Part shown: positions 11,790 to 22,047 of the stretch, piece by piece | Numbering within the stretch: position 1 is the first letter of the stretch | How the letters are laid out: every line of letters begins with the position of its first letter | Origin: Tulasnella sp. 424 | Taxonomy: Eukaryota > Basidiomycota > Agaricomycetes > Cantharellales > Tulasnellaceae | Direction of reading: 5' to 3' | Assembly: GCA_019633425.1 (NCBI GenBank) | Contig: WSUB01000018.1 | Span: 129,699-193,698 of the forward strand | Length of the DNA: 64,000 bases | Program-made: the position numbers and the translations under genes | The notes under the pieces: generated by a model | What the model saw: the letters and a program-made list of their open reading frames with translations, nothing else | The model's database searches: none | What the model was told of the DNA's origin: nothing

Positions 11790-12686
11790 ATGGATTGCTC
11801 TACCGGCCAATGCGACCCTCCCCCAGGACAAAGCGCAGTGCAAAGAAATGAAGAAAGCACTTCCGCAGCAGTCGTTGAGGATGTAATGAACCCCTTGACT
11901 TTCATCCCGCCGCCCTTCGCCGGGGTTCCGAGCATTACTATCGAGTTCTGTGACAGAGTAAGTCCCTAGTTATCCTTTTAGCACGGAAATAGATAGCTAC
12001 TCATGACTCTCTTAGTGTCGATGGTAAATTTCCATGCTCGGCTGTTCGTTGATCCATCTCTCACTCCGACCTTTGATGGGCTGACTTTGACAGGCTGCAC
12101 CGAGCCACATGGGTACAAACGGAGCTCTTTCTGACCTTCCCTCCGCCGGTTCTTCGCGGCATAACACTTCTGCCGTTAAACTCTCCAGAGACGGGTGGAA
12201 GGTTTCGAGTCTGGCTGAGTTCGTCGCCATCTTCGTTGAGTTCATCATCCACGCAAGAGACCACGGTCGAGCCAGTAAAGGCTAAAACGAGTGACAAAAG
12301 CGATACAGCTGGTGATTTGGTGCTTGTGAATGAATTGTTATGGGATCGGAAGACCGAAGGAGGGTTTCCCGAGTTGAAAATCTTGGTGAGTTCGCCGCTT
12401 CCAACCCTCCCGGCGGATCAAATTTGTTAACGAAATCCCCCGCATTTGCTTGCCATGCGCTCCCTTTACCTTTCCTCCCTTTTTATAACTTGACTGCGGA
12501 TATTGCACCTCGCTACCGACCTTCCTTCTTGATGGCGTTTATGGCGCTTTCGAACCCGCTTCTGGTGATGCACGGATTTGCCGAATATAGAAGCAGAAGA
12601 TCCGGGACAGACTTCAGCCTGGAGTTTCATTGGGGCACTCGGATAAGTCGAACGCTAAGAAGAGTGAAGCGGTCAAGGCTGAATAA
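11790..12686 (+). CDS. SelW/SelT/SelH-type Rdx-family thioredoxin-fold protein (Cys form)
   Basis: Four exons, 11790-11957, 12016-12023, 12094-12385 and 12591-12686, join to 187 residues. The Rdx core starts near residue 40 with 'GVPSITIEFCDR', continues through an 8-nt exon that supplies Cys and Arg, and then 'WLHRATWVQTELFLTFPPPV'. This rebuilds the redox motif Cys-Asp-Arg-Cys at the first strand-helix turn, where animal relatives carry selenocysteine. The C-terminal 'LLWDRKTEGGFPELKILKQK' is the family signature and is followed by 'GVSLGHSDKS'. Ser/Thr/Lys-rich sequence is inserted before that signature. The third intron is 205 nt, about three times the local norm, and no exon was found inside it. 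The ATG at 11790 is the first in frame. Family members are thought to act in redox regulation; the substrate is unknown. Confidence 0.85.
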
Positions 12687-14958
12687 GGTGGAGATGACGG
12701 GTTTTGGCTGAAAGGTGTGTCTGAAACAGTACATGGTTCTGTTGCCTCATGTGGACATGCTAACTAACCTTCCTTGGTCGTCATCCGACAACGTTCTTTT
12801 TTTACTCGCGTGCTTCATCGCTGTGAACGCGCCCCCTTTTTTTCAGACCGGTTCACATTCCGAACTGCGGGTGGTCGTCTCCATAGGCTATGCTCTTCCG
12901 CGCCAACCTTACGTTCCTTCCTGTCTTCCTTGTTGCCTTTTTCCCTCGCCTGCGAATATCAGCGAAATAACAGTATAATGGAAATTGTAAATTTTAAGAG
13001 AAAATTTCTAATGCGTGTCGCTTGCCAAGGCATAACAAGTGTTTCCCCGAAGGTGGACCTCATTCTTCGTCGGGACCTGCAACAAGTGTACGACTTTGGA
13101 AATATGTCAGCTTTCCATACAGGTTCGACCGGCACCCGAGCAGGAACGCTGAACCCCAACCGTCTCACACGAACGCTCCTGAGATCTCTTCGATAGCTTC
13201 GGATAGATTTCGAGGGGGGAAAGAAAGCTGGGTGGACCACCGAACACCGCGGTGCCGGTCCCTTTCTACGCTTTTTTTTTAATCGCCTGTTCCCGCGGTG
13301 AGACCCTCCCTTTTTCTCCCGCTTGTCTTCCCCCCATTCTTCCGTTTTCTGAATGTGAAAAGAGACGTGTCTTGAACGGTTTCCGACTCGACGTCGAGAA
13401 AGAAAGGTTAGCGGGGATTCTTGTGAGGCTTGAGGTGTGAATTGTGGCTTAAGAGACTTTGCCGGCGGCTTCTTCACGCTAGTACGGGGTTCCATCACGC
13501 CTCTTTCCTGTCGATCACTCGTCACTCCTGCCATCACGCTGCGGCGTTCCCCCCCACGTTCTGCACAGAGCCCTTGCTGTTCATGATGGAGAAGAGCTTT
13601 TCAAGGTACGAATCATTACACGTCACCTCACGTCGGTGCACAGTCCGAGGACAACACAGTTCGACTGAATTGCAGTCAAGGTAGGCAAGGTTTTGGTATG
13701 CCGCTTTCCCGAGGTAAACGCGAGTGTACTTCGCGATCGGGGTGGTACGCGTTCGGTCTTTCCCACCACTTTTTTCGCAATTCTAATCGACCTCTCTCAA
13801 TTTTTTTTTTCACAGGAGTCCTGGCCAAGAGAATAAATTTGGAATAGAGTACGAGAACCCGACGAACGTCGCTGCCTCATGCCGGAAGGGAATGGCGTGT
13901 TGAACTTGAACCTGTTCGGGTACCTAGAGCAAGGTCCAAAGGGGGATAATCGACAGCTCTCACCCACATATGGATGGAACCGACGGCCCTTTTCTCTTCA
14001 CATACTAGTACGATACGGGCAACTAGAGCATGAGTTCGCCCGGAGTACTCCGCAAATCTTCAGCGTAAGATGGCAAAGGTTCTCGGGAGGCCGCCGGATA
14101 ACTCGAACGCGGAACAGAAGGGCTGACGATCTTGGAGTACACCCCATTTCCGATGTCTAAGGCGGGGAAGAAGGCATTTGAAAATAAAAGTATTCACTCT
14201 TCTTTTGCTCGTGCACTCCTCGGGTCCGAATTTGAGCTGAGCCGAGTGGCTTGCGAGCAGAGGCGGTGCAAGGGTCCCCGGGAGTCTCCACTAAAGCTCT
14301 GGTAGTCGTGTGGGTATTTCCAAGGTTCACGCGTGTGTACTGCACGTTTGCATACACTGATTCTAACGTTGGTAAGAAGAACTTGCGAAGATCGTCGTCA
14401 GAAGGAAGATGCTAATATTCTATCGCTGGAAGTGGACATTGCCAGCGTTCGACGTCGACGCCGGTGCCGAGCTTCGAAACCCCTCTTACGGATGTCCTCG
14501 GACAGCCGGGAAGACCTCAATGATCTTCGGCGGATAGGGTATTTCCGGGTTTCGCGGCATCACGTTGCGTATCCTTTTGGAACTTTGAGAAGGGCGCTTG
14601 TCTCGTGGCGCAAGGATTATCCAACTCAGGCAAGACAGAGACCATGACGACCGAGGAAATCCAGGGTATGGAAAAAAATTCTCTATTTTTGAGCTCATGA
14701 GTTACTTCTTACATGACGTGATATGCCCAGACCAACTCGAATTGAACGGGAAAAAGCCAAAAGATGCGGGAGCGGGAACGTTACAACCGGACGCGAAAAA
14801 AAAATGGGGTGGATCCAAGGGATTCCGATACAGAAGGTAAGGTAGACCACAGGTCGCGAAAAGGATAGAAAGATAAGTCAAGCGGTGATAAGAGAGAGTC
14901 CAACGAGGGGGTGTAGATGGATGAAGGGGGGTGTAAAGTCAAGGAGTAACCGCGCCTA
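12687..14958. other. Gene-poor interval, 2.3 kb
   Basis: No open frame here has family motifs or a consistent exon chain. A 192-codon frame on the - strand (13537-12959) is very basic and complementary to C/T-rich sequence, so it looks fortuitous. Pyrimidine runs occur at 13270-13350 and 13795-13815. The interval ends at the stop codon of the membrane-protein gene on the - strand, so its last few hundred bases must include that gene's 3' flank. No tRNA, repeat or transposon end was recognised. Confidence 0.5.
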
Positions 14959-16324
14959 TCATGGCATGAAACTCCTGCCTTTCTTATCGCCCGGGTAATT
15001 ATCTGAATCATCGTTATACGACCCCTTCTCAATCTGCGTCTGACTCTCGACATCACCAAAACTGATCCTGCTCTCCTCTACACGACTCACGAAGGTCTCC
15101 ATCTGAACGTGGACTCCCTCGTTGTTCCGTCCGCCAACGGCAAACGGTTCGCTCTTGATCGCGTTTGCGTTGTTGGTGTTGTTGCGGTCCTTTGTTCGCA
15201 TCTTGCTGCCGGATTGGGAGTGGGAGCCGGCGCGGGAGCGGCCGACGCTGCTGTGCACGACGGTGCTGTGGGAGTAGGTGCTCAAGCGGACAAAGGAGCG
15301 GCAGGCGACGGTGCAGGAGACGGCGGCGGCTGGGACGGAGGCGATGATGTTCATGATGGGGTTGAGGTTCAGGAGAATGAGGACCACAGCAACCGTGTTG
15401 GACGTGAAGGCGACTAGAGGGACGAGGGATTTAGTCGTTGGGCGTTTTGCAGGGCGCCTAGGTGGAGGGACTCACCGATGAAGAAAACGAGACCGTCACG
15501 GACGAGAAGGTTGTACAGGCCAGAGCGGTTTCGTCCTGGGGCGAACACCAAACCGATGGTCGACAAAACCAAGACGATGAGATCGAACGACATGGCTGAT
15601 TGAGAAAGTCCACGATCGTTAGCGTCCCGCGATGCATAAATCACATAGTGGAAGGGTGGACTAACTGTAGATGTAAAGCAACTGCAAGAAGACCTGAGGG
15701 GCAGCGGTAACGACGCACGATCCGCCACCAGTTGGGAGGTCCACCCAGGTGGCTTGGACGGTCGAGATACCGTGCAACAAGATGCCCCATTGGCCCAAGG
15801 AGAGGACGACCAATGGTACGACGATGTAGAGGTTTTTGGAGTAGATGGCGATGGTGCGGAGCATGAGGAGCGTTGATGCTGAACCGATAGCAAAGTTGCC
15901 CATAAACTGGTTGAAGAGGTAGAGGGATTGGCAGTTAACAAAGCCCGTGTCGTTACTGGAGATCGTTCTGGTGAAGGAGGGCGTTGAGCCGTTAGTAAAC
16001 TCGCCAAGACCCGAGGGGAAGGCAGGCGGCGAACGACTTACAATCCGATATTGGCCCAGAACATGGAATACTTGCACACCCAGTAGGCGACCATTGGCCA
16101 CTTGAACGGCCTTTTGCGAGTGATAACTTGCCAATCGTACCACAAGTTGACGATCACTTCCCATGTGTAGAAGCCCAGCACCGCAATCAAGATCTACAGC
16201 GACGGTTTCATTTTGGTAAGTTAAATGAAAAATCAAATTTTAAACAAACTATGACGCATGCACTTGCCTTTGTAAAGATCCCTGATTGGGTGAGCATAAC
16301 CTGGGGGTCCATCCAGTTAACCAT
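14959..16324 (-). CDS. Seven-helix integral membrane protein, basidiomycete type, function unknown
   Basis: Five exons, 16324-16268, 16193-16042, 15967-15666, 15595-15476 and 15413-14959, give 361 residues. Hydrophobic segments appear in order: 'ILIAVLGFYTWEVIVNLW', a second one around 'VAYWVCKYSMFWANIGLTIS', a third around 'NQFMGNFAIGSASTLLML', a fourth around 'YIVVPLVVLSLGQWGILLHG', a fifth in 'QVFLQLLYIYTMSFDLIVLV', and two more in the last exon before 'SCTVACRSFVRLSTY'. The remaining ~100 residues are hydrophilic and Ser/Asn-rich, probably cytosolic. The layout resembles a GPCR, and related proteins are expanded in mushrooms, but no ligand or G-protein motif is visible. Intron 1 (16267-16194) begins with GC in the context AAG|GCAAGT. 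Using the nearby GT instead shifts the frame and destroys helices 1 and 2, so GC-AG is preferred. Confidence 0.8.
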
Positions 16325-19133
16325 CTTGACTCGATCGTAGTAGGAGGAGGACTAGAAGTCGATGTTGTGGTTCTCAATGAAGAGAGCTCAAGGGCTTGAT
16401 GGAATGTTGGCGAAGAAGAGGGGGAGGCGGGATATGAGGACGCTGCCCGAAGAGTGAGGCGCGAGAGGTAGGGGGCGTCTGAACGGGAAGTGGGGGGAAT
16501 CGAGACGAGCTCTTTTTGTAACCGAGAGACCGAAGGGAAGGAAGGACAGAAGCGAGAGCACCAAGGTCGCTAGAAGGTGTACTTAGGCAAACGAGACGAC
16601 AAGAGAGAGGAAAGGGAAGAAAGGGAGGGAGGAGGGGCGGTGCACTGGCATGCCCCCCCACTGGATTTATCTACCTGGGACATGATACACCGTTGCTCTC
16701 TCTCTTGATTGTGATGAGGGGGGCATACTCTGATCTCTACGCCCTCGTGTGTAAGCGAGCTGCCAATGAAAACTCGAGATCCCGTCCTGAGGGTCCCCAA
16801 CCCCCAAAGTCCAGATTTTCACCGGGGTCATGAGAAGCCTTGAAAGAATTTCGAAAAATATCTTTTTCAACTTCTTCTTTATTTTATTTTTTAACCCAAG
16901 GTAAAAGAAGTGGAGCCCGTGTCTTGGGTTGCGTCTCGATCGGAAGAGAGCGGCATGTGAGGAGAGAGGGGAGGAAGAACGTTGTTCTCACATCCAGGGT
17001 TCAACTCTATCGGACCGTACTAACCCACAGAGTTGGCCGTCGTTCTTCGAGGGAACTTACCGAGTCCGGGAAACACGAGGTCGGTACCCCGAAGAGCGCT
17101 ACGAAATAAAAATACGTTAATGTTCGGGCGGAGTTTATTTCTCTCTTCGACTCGGAGCGCTCGGTCGTGTCCCTAAATTGGTCCAGGTTTCTTCGGAGTA
17201 AATGCACTCGGTCGCTACCCTAGCTTAACTCCATGCACAGATATACCAATGTCTCTAAAGGACCGCATCTACAAGATTTCCCAGATCTTCTCTGATATTT
17301 CAAAGATAAATGACAGATAGCTCTGCACCTTCTCGAGACTGGAGGCTAGAAGCGGCCGCCGGTTGCCTCGTTTGGAAAGGAGATCGTCACACCCGCGCAC
17401 GGCAGGCAAGAGACGCGCTCCCGCGGACGCGCCTGTAGATCGCCCATTCCAGGGCTACTTGTGAAAGGCGTGAAAACAAGTCCATTTCTCCCATCTCAAC
17501 CGGCCAACCTGACTGCTCTGCCCGCGAGTTCACGAACAATGGTTGAAAGACAGTATCGATGACACCGGTGCACCGCGCTCCCTACTGGTCCTGTGGCTTG
17601 CAATCCTCAGGGGACTCGCTACCATCACGACTCCTATTGTCGCTTTTCCGTTCGACTACTATCTCGCTGCCAAGGGGCTTTTTGCGCTTCAGTTGCATCC
17701 CGTCGGGTGGCGCTCGAGCAGGAATTGTCTCATTCAGGCAATATCGGGGTGAGACGGAAATGCCTAAGCCCATATGCGCAGCCGGACGGGTTCTCTGATC
17801 TGTCTCCTTGATTCTCCAAGTTTTTGAGATCGCCGTTTCTCGCGAGAAGTCTCGAGGGTGAGTTGAGTGTCTTTGCCACCTTTGGGTAATGTGAATTTCC
17901 GGAGAGCCGTGATGACGTGAGTTTTTTTGTCTCTTGTCAGCATGAACTCCCTGTGCCGCTCCAGAAGAGCCGTTTAAGGTATTTTTGACTTCAGGAATAT
18001 CAAGAAGCTCGAACGGCGCGAGTCGGTGGTTCGGAGATGGGGAACTGGGGGACATGCCGAAAACCTAACGACTAACGGTGCTGCTCTACGCCCAGAGACG
18101 ACAAGAGGTCCCCCTATTTCTCAAGGCTTGGCCAGGCAACGTCTCGTAAAGCAGAGTTTGTAATTCCGAAATAGTATAAAATGGATTCTGGTCATTGTAT
18201 TTGCGGAATGTCTGATGATTTCAGAGCGATTCCAAATGATGGCAGAGCCCCAGATCAATTAGAGAGCAACGTCATGAACCAGAGTTATAGAAAGTGGATA
18301 TCAAATAAGTTTTGAATTATAATGGTCGGAGACATGATAATCCTGGTGAGGGGTCTATCTAGTGGCTGACTCGCCACTGCCTCGCTTGCGCGAAGTGAAA
18401 CGGTCTAGGAGAGCGAGAGGCTGCCCGGTTGTGTGCGAGAGGATGCAACTTGGCGGGGAGGCAAACATCACAGGCAAAAGTGGCAAATATGGCGTGCACC
18501 ACACTCGTCGGGAGTGACCGAAAATGCCGTCGCGTTTCTGACGATCCAAAAATGGCTTGGTGGGCGAAAAGTAGTAATATTAATGCTCTAGAACGCCACG
18601 ATGCACTGGTCTATCGCCCTCACCCGGCGGAGAAATCCGCCCCATGCTCCGTGCAATTTTGCTCCCGTGCCGTCCACCGGTGCTCGCTGAACAATTCTTT
18701 TTATGGCTATTGGCTAGGGGGGGGATCCGAAAGTCTTCTTTCTTTCCCTTCCTAACGACGATGGGAAATGATGGTGTGTTGATCCTTCACCGCTCGCCCA
18801 ACACAGCTAGACCCGAATATCTGGGTGTGCGCCGCGTGTGAGAACACCCGATTGTGCCGATGCAATCTCTGTAGTGCCTTGACAAAAAGGGTATTACGAA
18901 TGGGAAGCGGTGACAAACAATCGAAGAAGCCAGACATTCATCTCTCTTCAAAAGCCAAGTAGTAGCTTGCCCCGTTCGGGCCCCCATTCTCTTATCCTGC
19001 CACTCCTCTTTCGTCCACAAAAAAGCCCCATCTTTCTTTGCCCCCTCGTCTCCCTCGTTCTCTTCTCCTTCCTCCTCCTTCTCCCGCTACTCGTTTACCT
19101 TTTCGCCCCCCCTCCCCTCGCACCAGCAATATT
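16325..19133. other. Gene-poor interval upstream of P450-A
   Basis: The left end holds the promoter of the membrane-protein gene, which is pyrimidine-rich on its coding strand to about 16660. From 16700 to 18300 I see no coding structure, repeat or RNA gene. From about 18500 the sequence becomes recognisably related to the region upstream of P450-C; for example a block near 18640-18670 matches one near 44600-44630. That part is therefore the P450 promoter. A C/T-rich run, 19000-19130, directly precedes the P450 start codon, as is usual for well-expressed basidiomycete genes. Confidence 0.5.
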
Positions 19134-21440
19134 ATGGTCACCTCTTTTGAAACTAAACTCCTCATCATAGGAGCCGTTATCGCCTACGTCGTAGCCAAGC
19201 GATGGTTCTCTCAACGCGGTTCCGATGTTGGTCGTATCAAGAAGCCGGTGAGTGCTCCTCCCAATGCAGGGAGGGGGGTGATGCCTTTATGTTCCCGTTT
19301 TGATTGGACTGACCCTTTGGAACGGTTTAGGCTGGTGCCCATTGGCTCTGGGGACACGAATACGAAGCTTGGGACACTCCGGACGGTAAATTCTATCTCA
19401 AAAACATTGAACAGTTGGGTCAGGCATTCGCGATGAAGGGCGGGCTCTTCGTACGTGTTGCTGTCAGCCAGTCGAGATTGAAATAAGCTGACCCCCAGCC
19501 ACCACCGCCCCGCGTGCCCCCCTGTTTCGCTCCCGATTTTGCCTCCGCGCCATTTGCAATTGCGAATGTCCTTTGTGATCGACGTCTCCTTTGTGGCTGG
19601 GATATTCCTGGGACGAATAGCATGGAGATATCGTACGTATATCCTTCCTCGACCTGCCTTTTACGGCAACCACCCCTCCCACCAGATAATCGATAGACGA
19701 ACTAACTACTCGGACCCACGTCTCTCCTCCCAATTCGTACACATTCCCTCACCTCCTATTGGTTCATCTCACCCCGATCCCATCCACCCCACTGCACGCC
19801 CCCCTATAGCTCGCGATCGCCGACCCACTCGCCATCACCCACATCTTCACGAAACACCCCTACGACTACGTCAAATCCCAAATCATCCGCCCTCTCATCG
19901 AACGTCTGCTCGGCAAATCACTCCCATGGGCTGAAGGAGAGCAACACAAATATCAGCGCCAAATGCTCGCTCCCGTCTTCACAAACGAGAACGTCAAGCA
20001 CATGGACCAGGAAATCCACCAAGCCGCTGACAAGCTCGCGGATTCGCTCCGAGAACACGTCCAATCTGTGGCCGAAAAGGACAGCGGCGCCGAGGTGAAC
20101 ATCCTCGACTGGTCTGGCCGGGCTACGTTGGACATCATCGGCAACGTTGGATTCGGACACGACTTTGGATGCGGTATGAGTGAGGAAGCGAAAGCCATCC
20201 AACGGTCGTGGCGCGAGCTCGTCGGGATGGGGATGCAGTTCCCTGGATTCGTCGCCCCCTTGGTCATCCGCGCTTTCCCATTCATCACCGACTTACCCGT
20301 CGAGGCTATCCAAGCGCAAGGCGAGACCAAGACCATCGTCAAGAGAATCGCGAAGCAGCTCGTCGAACAGCGCAAGAACATGCAAAACGACGAAGGCATG
20401 AAGAACGGAAAGGATTTGATGAGCACGTTGTTGAAATGGAACGAGAAAGCCGAAGCTGAGGATTTGGATCAGTTGTTGGATCATGTGAGCTCTAGAACTA
20501 TCATGTTTCGTATTTCAGAAGACGCTGACTCTCGGGGGCACATCAACTAGATTTGTACTTTCGTCATGGTCGGACACGAAACGACCTCCAACGCACTCAA
20601 CTTCTCCCTCCTCGAACTCGCTCGTCACCCCGAAATCCAAGATAAGCTTCGTAAAGAAATCACCGAATTCGTCGGCTCTGGTCCTGGCGGTGAACCAACG
20701 TACGAAGAGTATCAAAGCAAGTTGCCGTACTTGGACGCCGTTTGCAAGGAAGGGTGAGGGGATCGCTCATCGAGTTTGCTAATGACCTCGGGTATTGATC
20801 TTCTCTCCTTATTTAGTCTTCGAATGTACCCACCGGCATCACACACCGAGCGTATTGCCCTGATCGACGACGTCATCCCTCTCCGCTTCCCCATCACCAC
20901 TCCATCTGGCGAACAACTCGACTCTATCCGAATCAAGAGAGGCCAGGTAAGGGCAACCCAAAGCGTTGGGCGAAAATAGAGTCTCGAGTGCTCATATTTG
21001 CGCGCTGTCCCTGTAGCTTATCAACATTCCAACCATCGCCATCAACCGAAACGCCACCGTCTGGGGACCTGACGCCGAGGTCTTCCGCCCCGAACGATGG
21101 CTCGAAGCTGGAGGATTGCCCGCCCCAACTTCCCTTACCCAGGGATGGAGCGGTATCTTCTCGTTCATCGAAGGTCCTAGGATATGCATTGGCTTCCGTC
21201 TGGGTGAGTTTTCATGTTTCAAGAAAAGGAACGAAGGGAGGATGCTGACGTCTGCCAATCGGCTATGTAGCTGTCTTCGAGTACAAGGTCATCATGACCA
21301 CTTTACTCAAGAACTTTGAATTCAAGGCTACGGGCGCCAAGCTCGAAACTCAATTCTCGTCCAACTTGCAACCGTACGTTGTGGGCCGGAAGGAAGAGGG
21401 CATTCAGATCCCCCTCATTGTGAAGGATCTGCATCAGTAA
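19134..21440 (+). CDS. Cytochrome P450 monooxygenase, copy A
   Basis: Eight exons, 19134-19247, 19331-19450, 19621-19632, 19810-20484, 20551-20753, 20817-20946, 21017-21203 and 21271-21440, join to 536 residues. An N-terminal membrane anchor ('LLIIGAVIAYVVAKRW') places it on the ER. Helix I carries 'MVGHETTSNALNFSLLELAR' with the oxygen-activating acidic-Thr pair. The K-helix ExxR is 'EGLR', completed across intron 5. 'VFRPERW' is the PERF-type motif, and the heme loop 'FIEGPRICIG' holds the proximal Cys. Exon 3 is only 12 nt and encodes 'HGDI'. All exon boundaries, the micro-exon included, are shared with P450-C, which supports the model. The substrate cannot be predicted. It is followed by an inverted array of F-box genes, and the two families appear to have been duplicated together. 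Confidence 0.93.
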
Positions 21441-22047
21441 GATGTTATGTGACTCCCCCTCCCCCCGAACTTCTGTCGTGGTGCAACTCCTCCCTCTTTT
21501 ATTTCTTTATTCTGTCCGAATTGTACTGGACTAGTTCGCATCCTTTTCTTTTCTTTCTGTTTGTCTTTTTTCATACAGTCATCTACTTCTCGCTCGACGA
21601 CTACACCCTCATCCCACCGGCCCTCTCTCCCCTTCCCCTTCCCGGTTCCTACCATTTCAGTTCCCTTGCCTACTTTACTGGGTTTCTCACCGTCTCCCTC
21701 CTTCCGCTTAATTGGACTAGACACTATGTCTTCTCAGCACACACCCCTACTACCAGCGTTCTGAAATATACCATGATATGGAAACATCTCTCCCGAGTGT
21801 GCTCGCATGAACGCAGTTATCGAGCCAATGGCAACAGCGATGGTAGTGCTTGCAGTGCTGAATTCGGGCGATTGGCACTGGTCACCGCGCCGTCACACTC
21901 AGAGCGTTCAAACAGCCGCAGTTCCATGGAGGTTATGTCAAGGTGAGTGCACATGTCCCGCAATATCTAGAATAGACCAAAGTTATGCGTAGGGTCTTCT
22001 AGAAATACAAGCGAGAAGTATACAGAGAGAGAAGGGAGCGGACGAGT
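21441..22047. other. P450-A 3' flank joined to a remnant of the F-box upstream spacer
   Basis: The first ~340 bases are the P450 3' region and are closely matched by the sequence after P450-B (34750-35090). From about 21800 the sequence changes to a copy of the element that lies upstream of each F-box gene, including 'gatggtagtgct' and a block 'gtcaccgcgccgtcaca'. No F-box gene is attached to this element on its left side. It therefore looks like a fossil of the spacer left when the P450 and the array were joined. Confidence 0.6.

Noticed and set aside
13120..13145. Possible tRNA T-arm (GGTTCGACC)
   Set aside because: The flanking five bases on each side do not pair, and no acceptor or anticodon stem can be drawn.
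12959..13537. 192-codon frame on the - strand in the gene-poor interval
   Set aside because: Very rich in Arg/Lys/Ser because it is complementary to C/T-rich sequence; no motif, splice partners or conserved block.
15661..16236. Alternative frame for exon 2 of the seven-helix protein using a GT donor
   Set aside because: It is open but hydrophilic and unlike a membrane protein. The GC-AG frame yields two proper membrane helices that continue naturally into exon 3.
14500..18300. CRISPR array, bacterial operon or mobile-element ends
   Set aside because: This is a eukaryotic genome. No regularly spaced repeats, terminal inverted repeats, LTRs or transposase/reverse-transcriptase motifs were seen here or elsewhere in the window.
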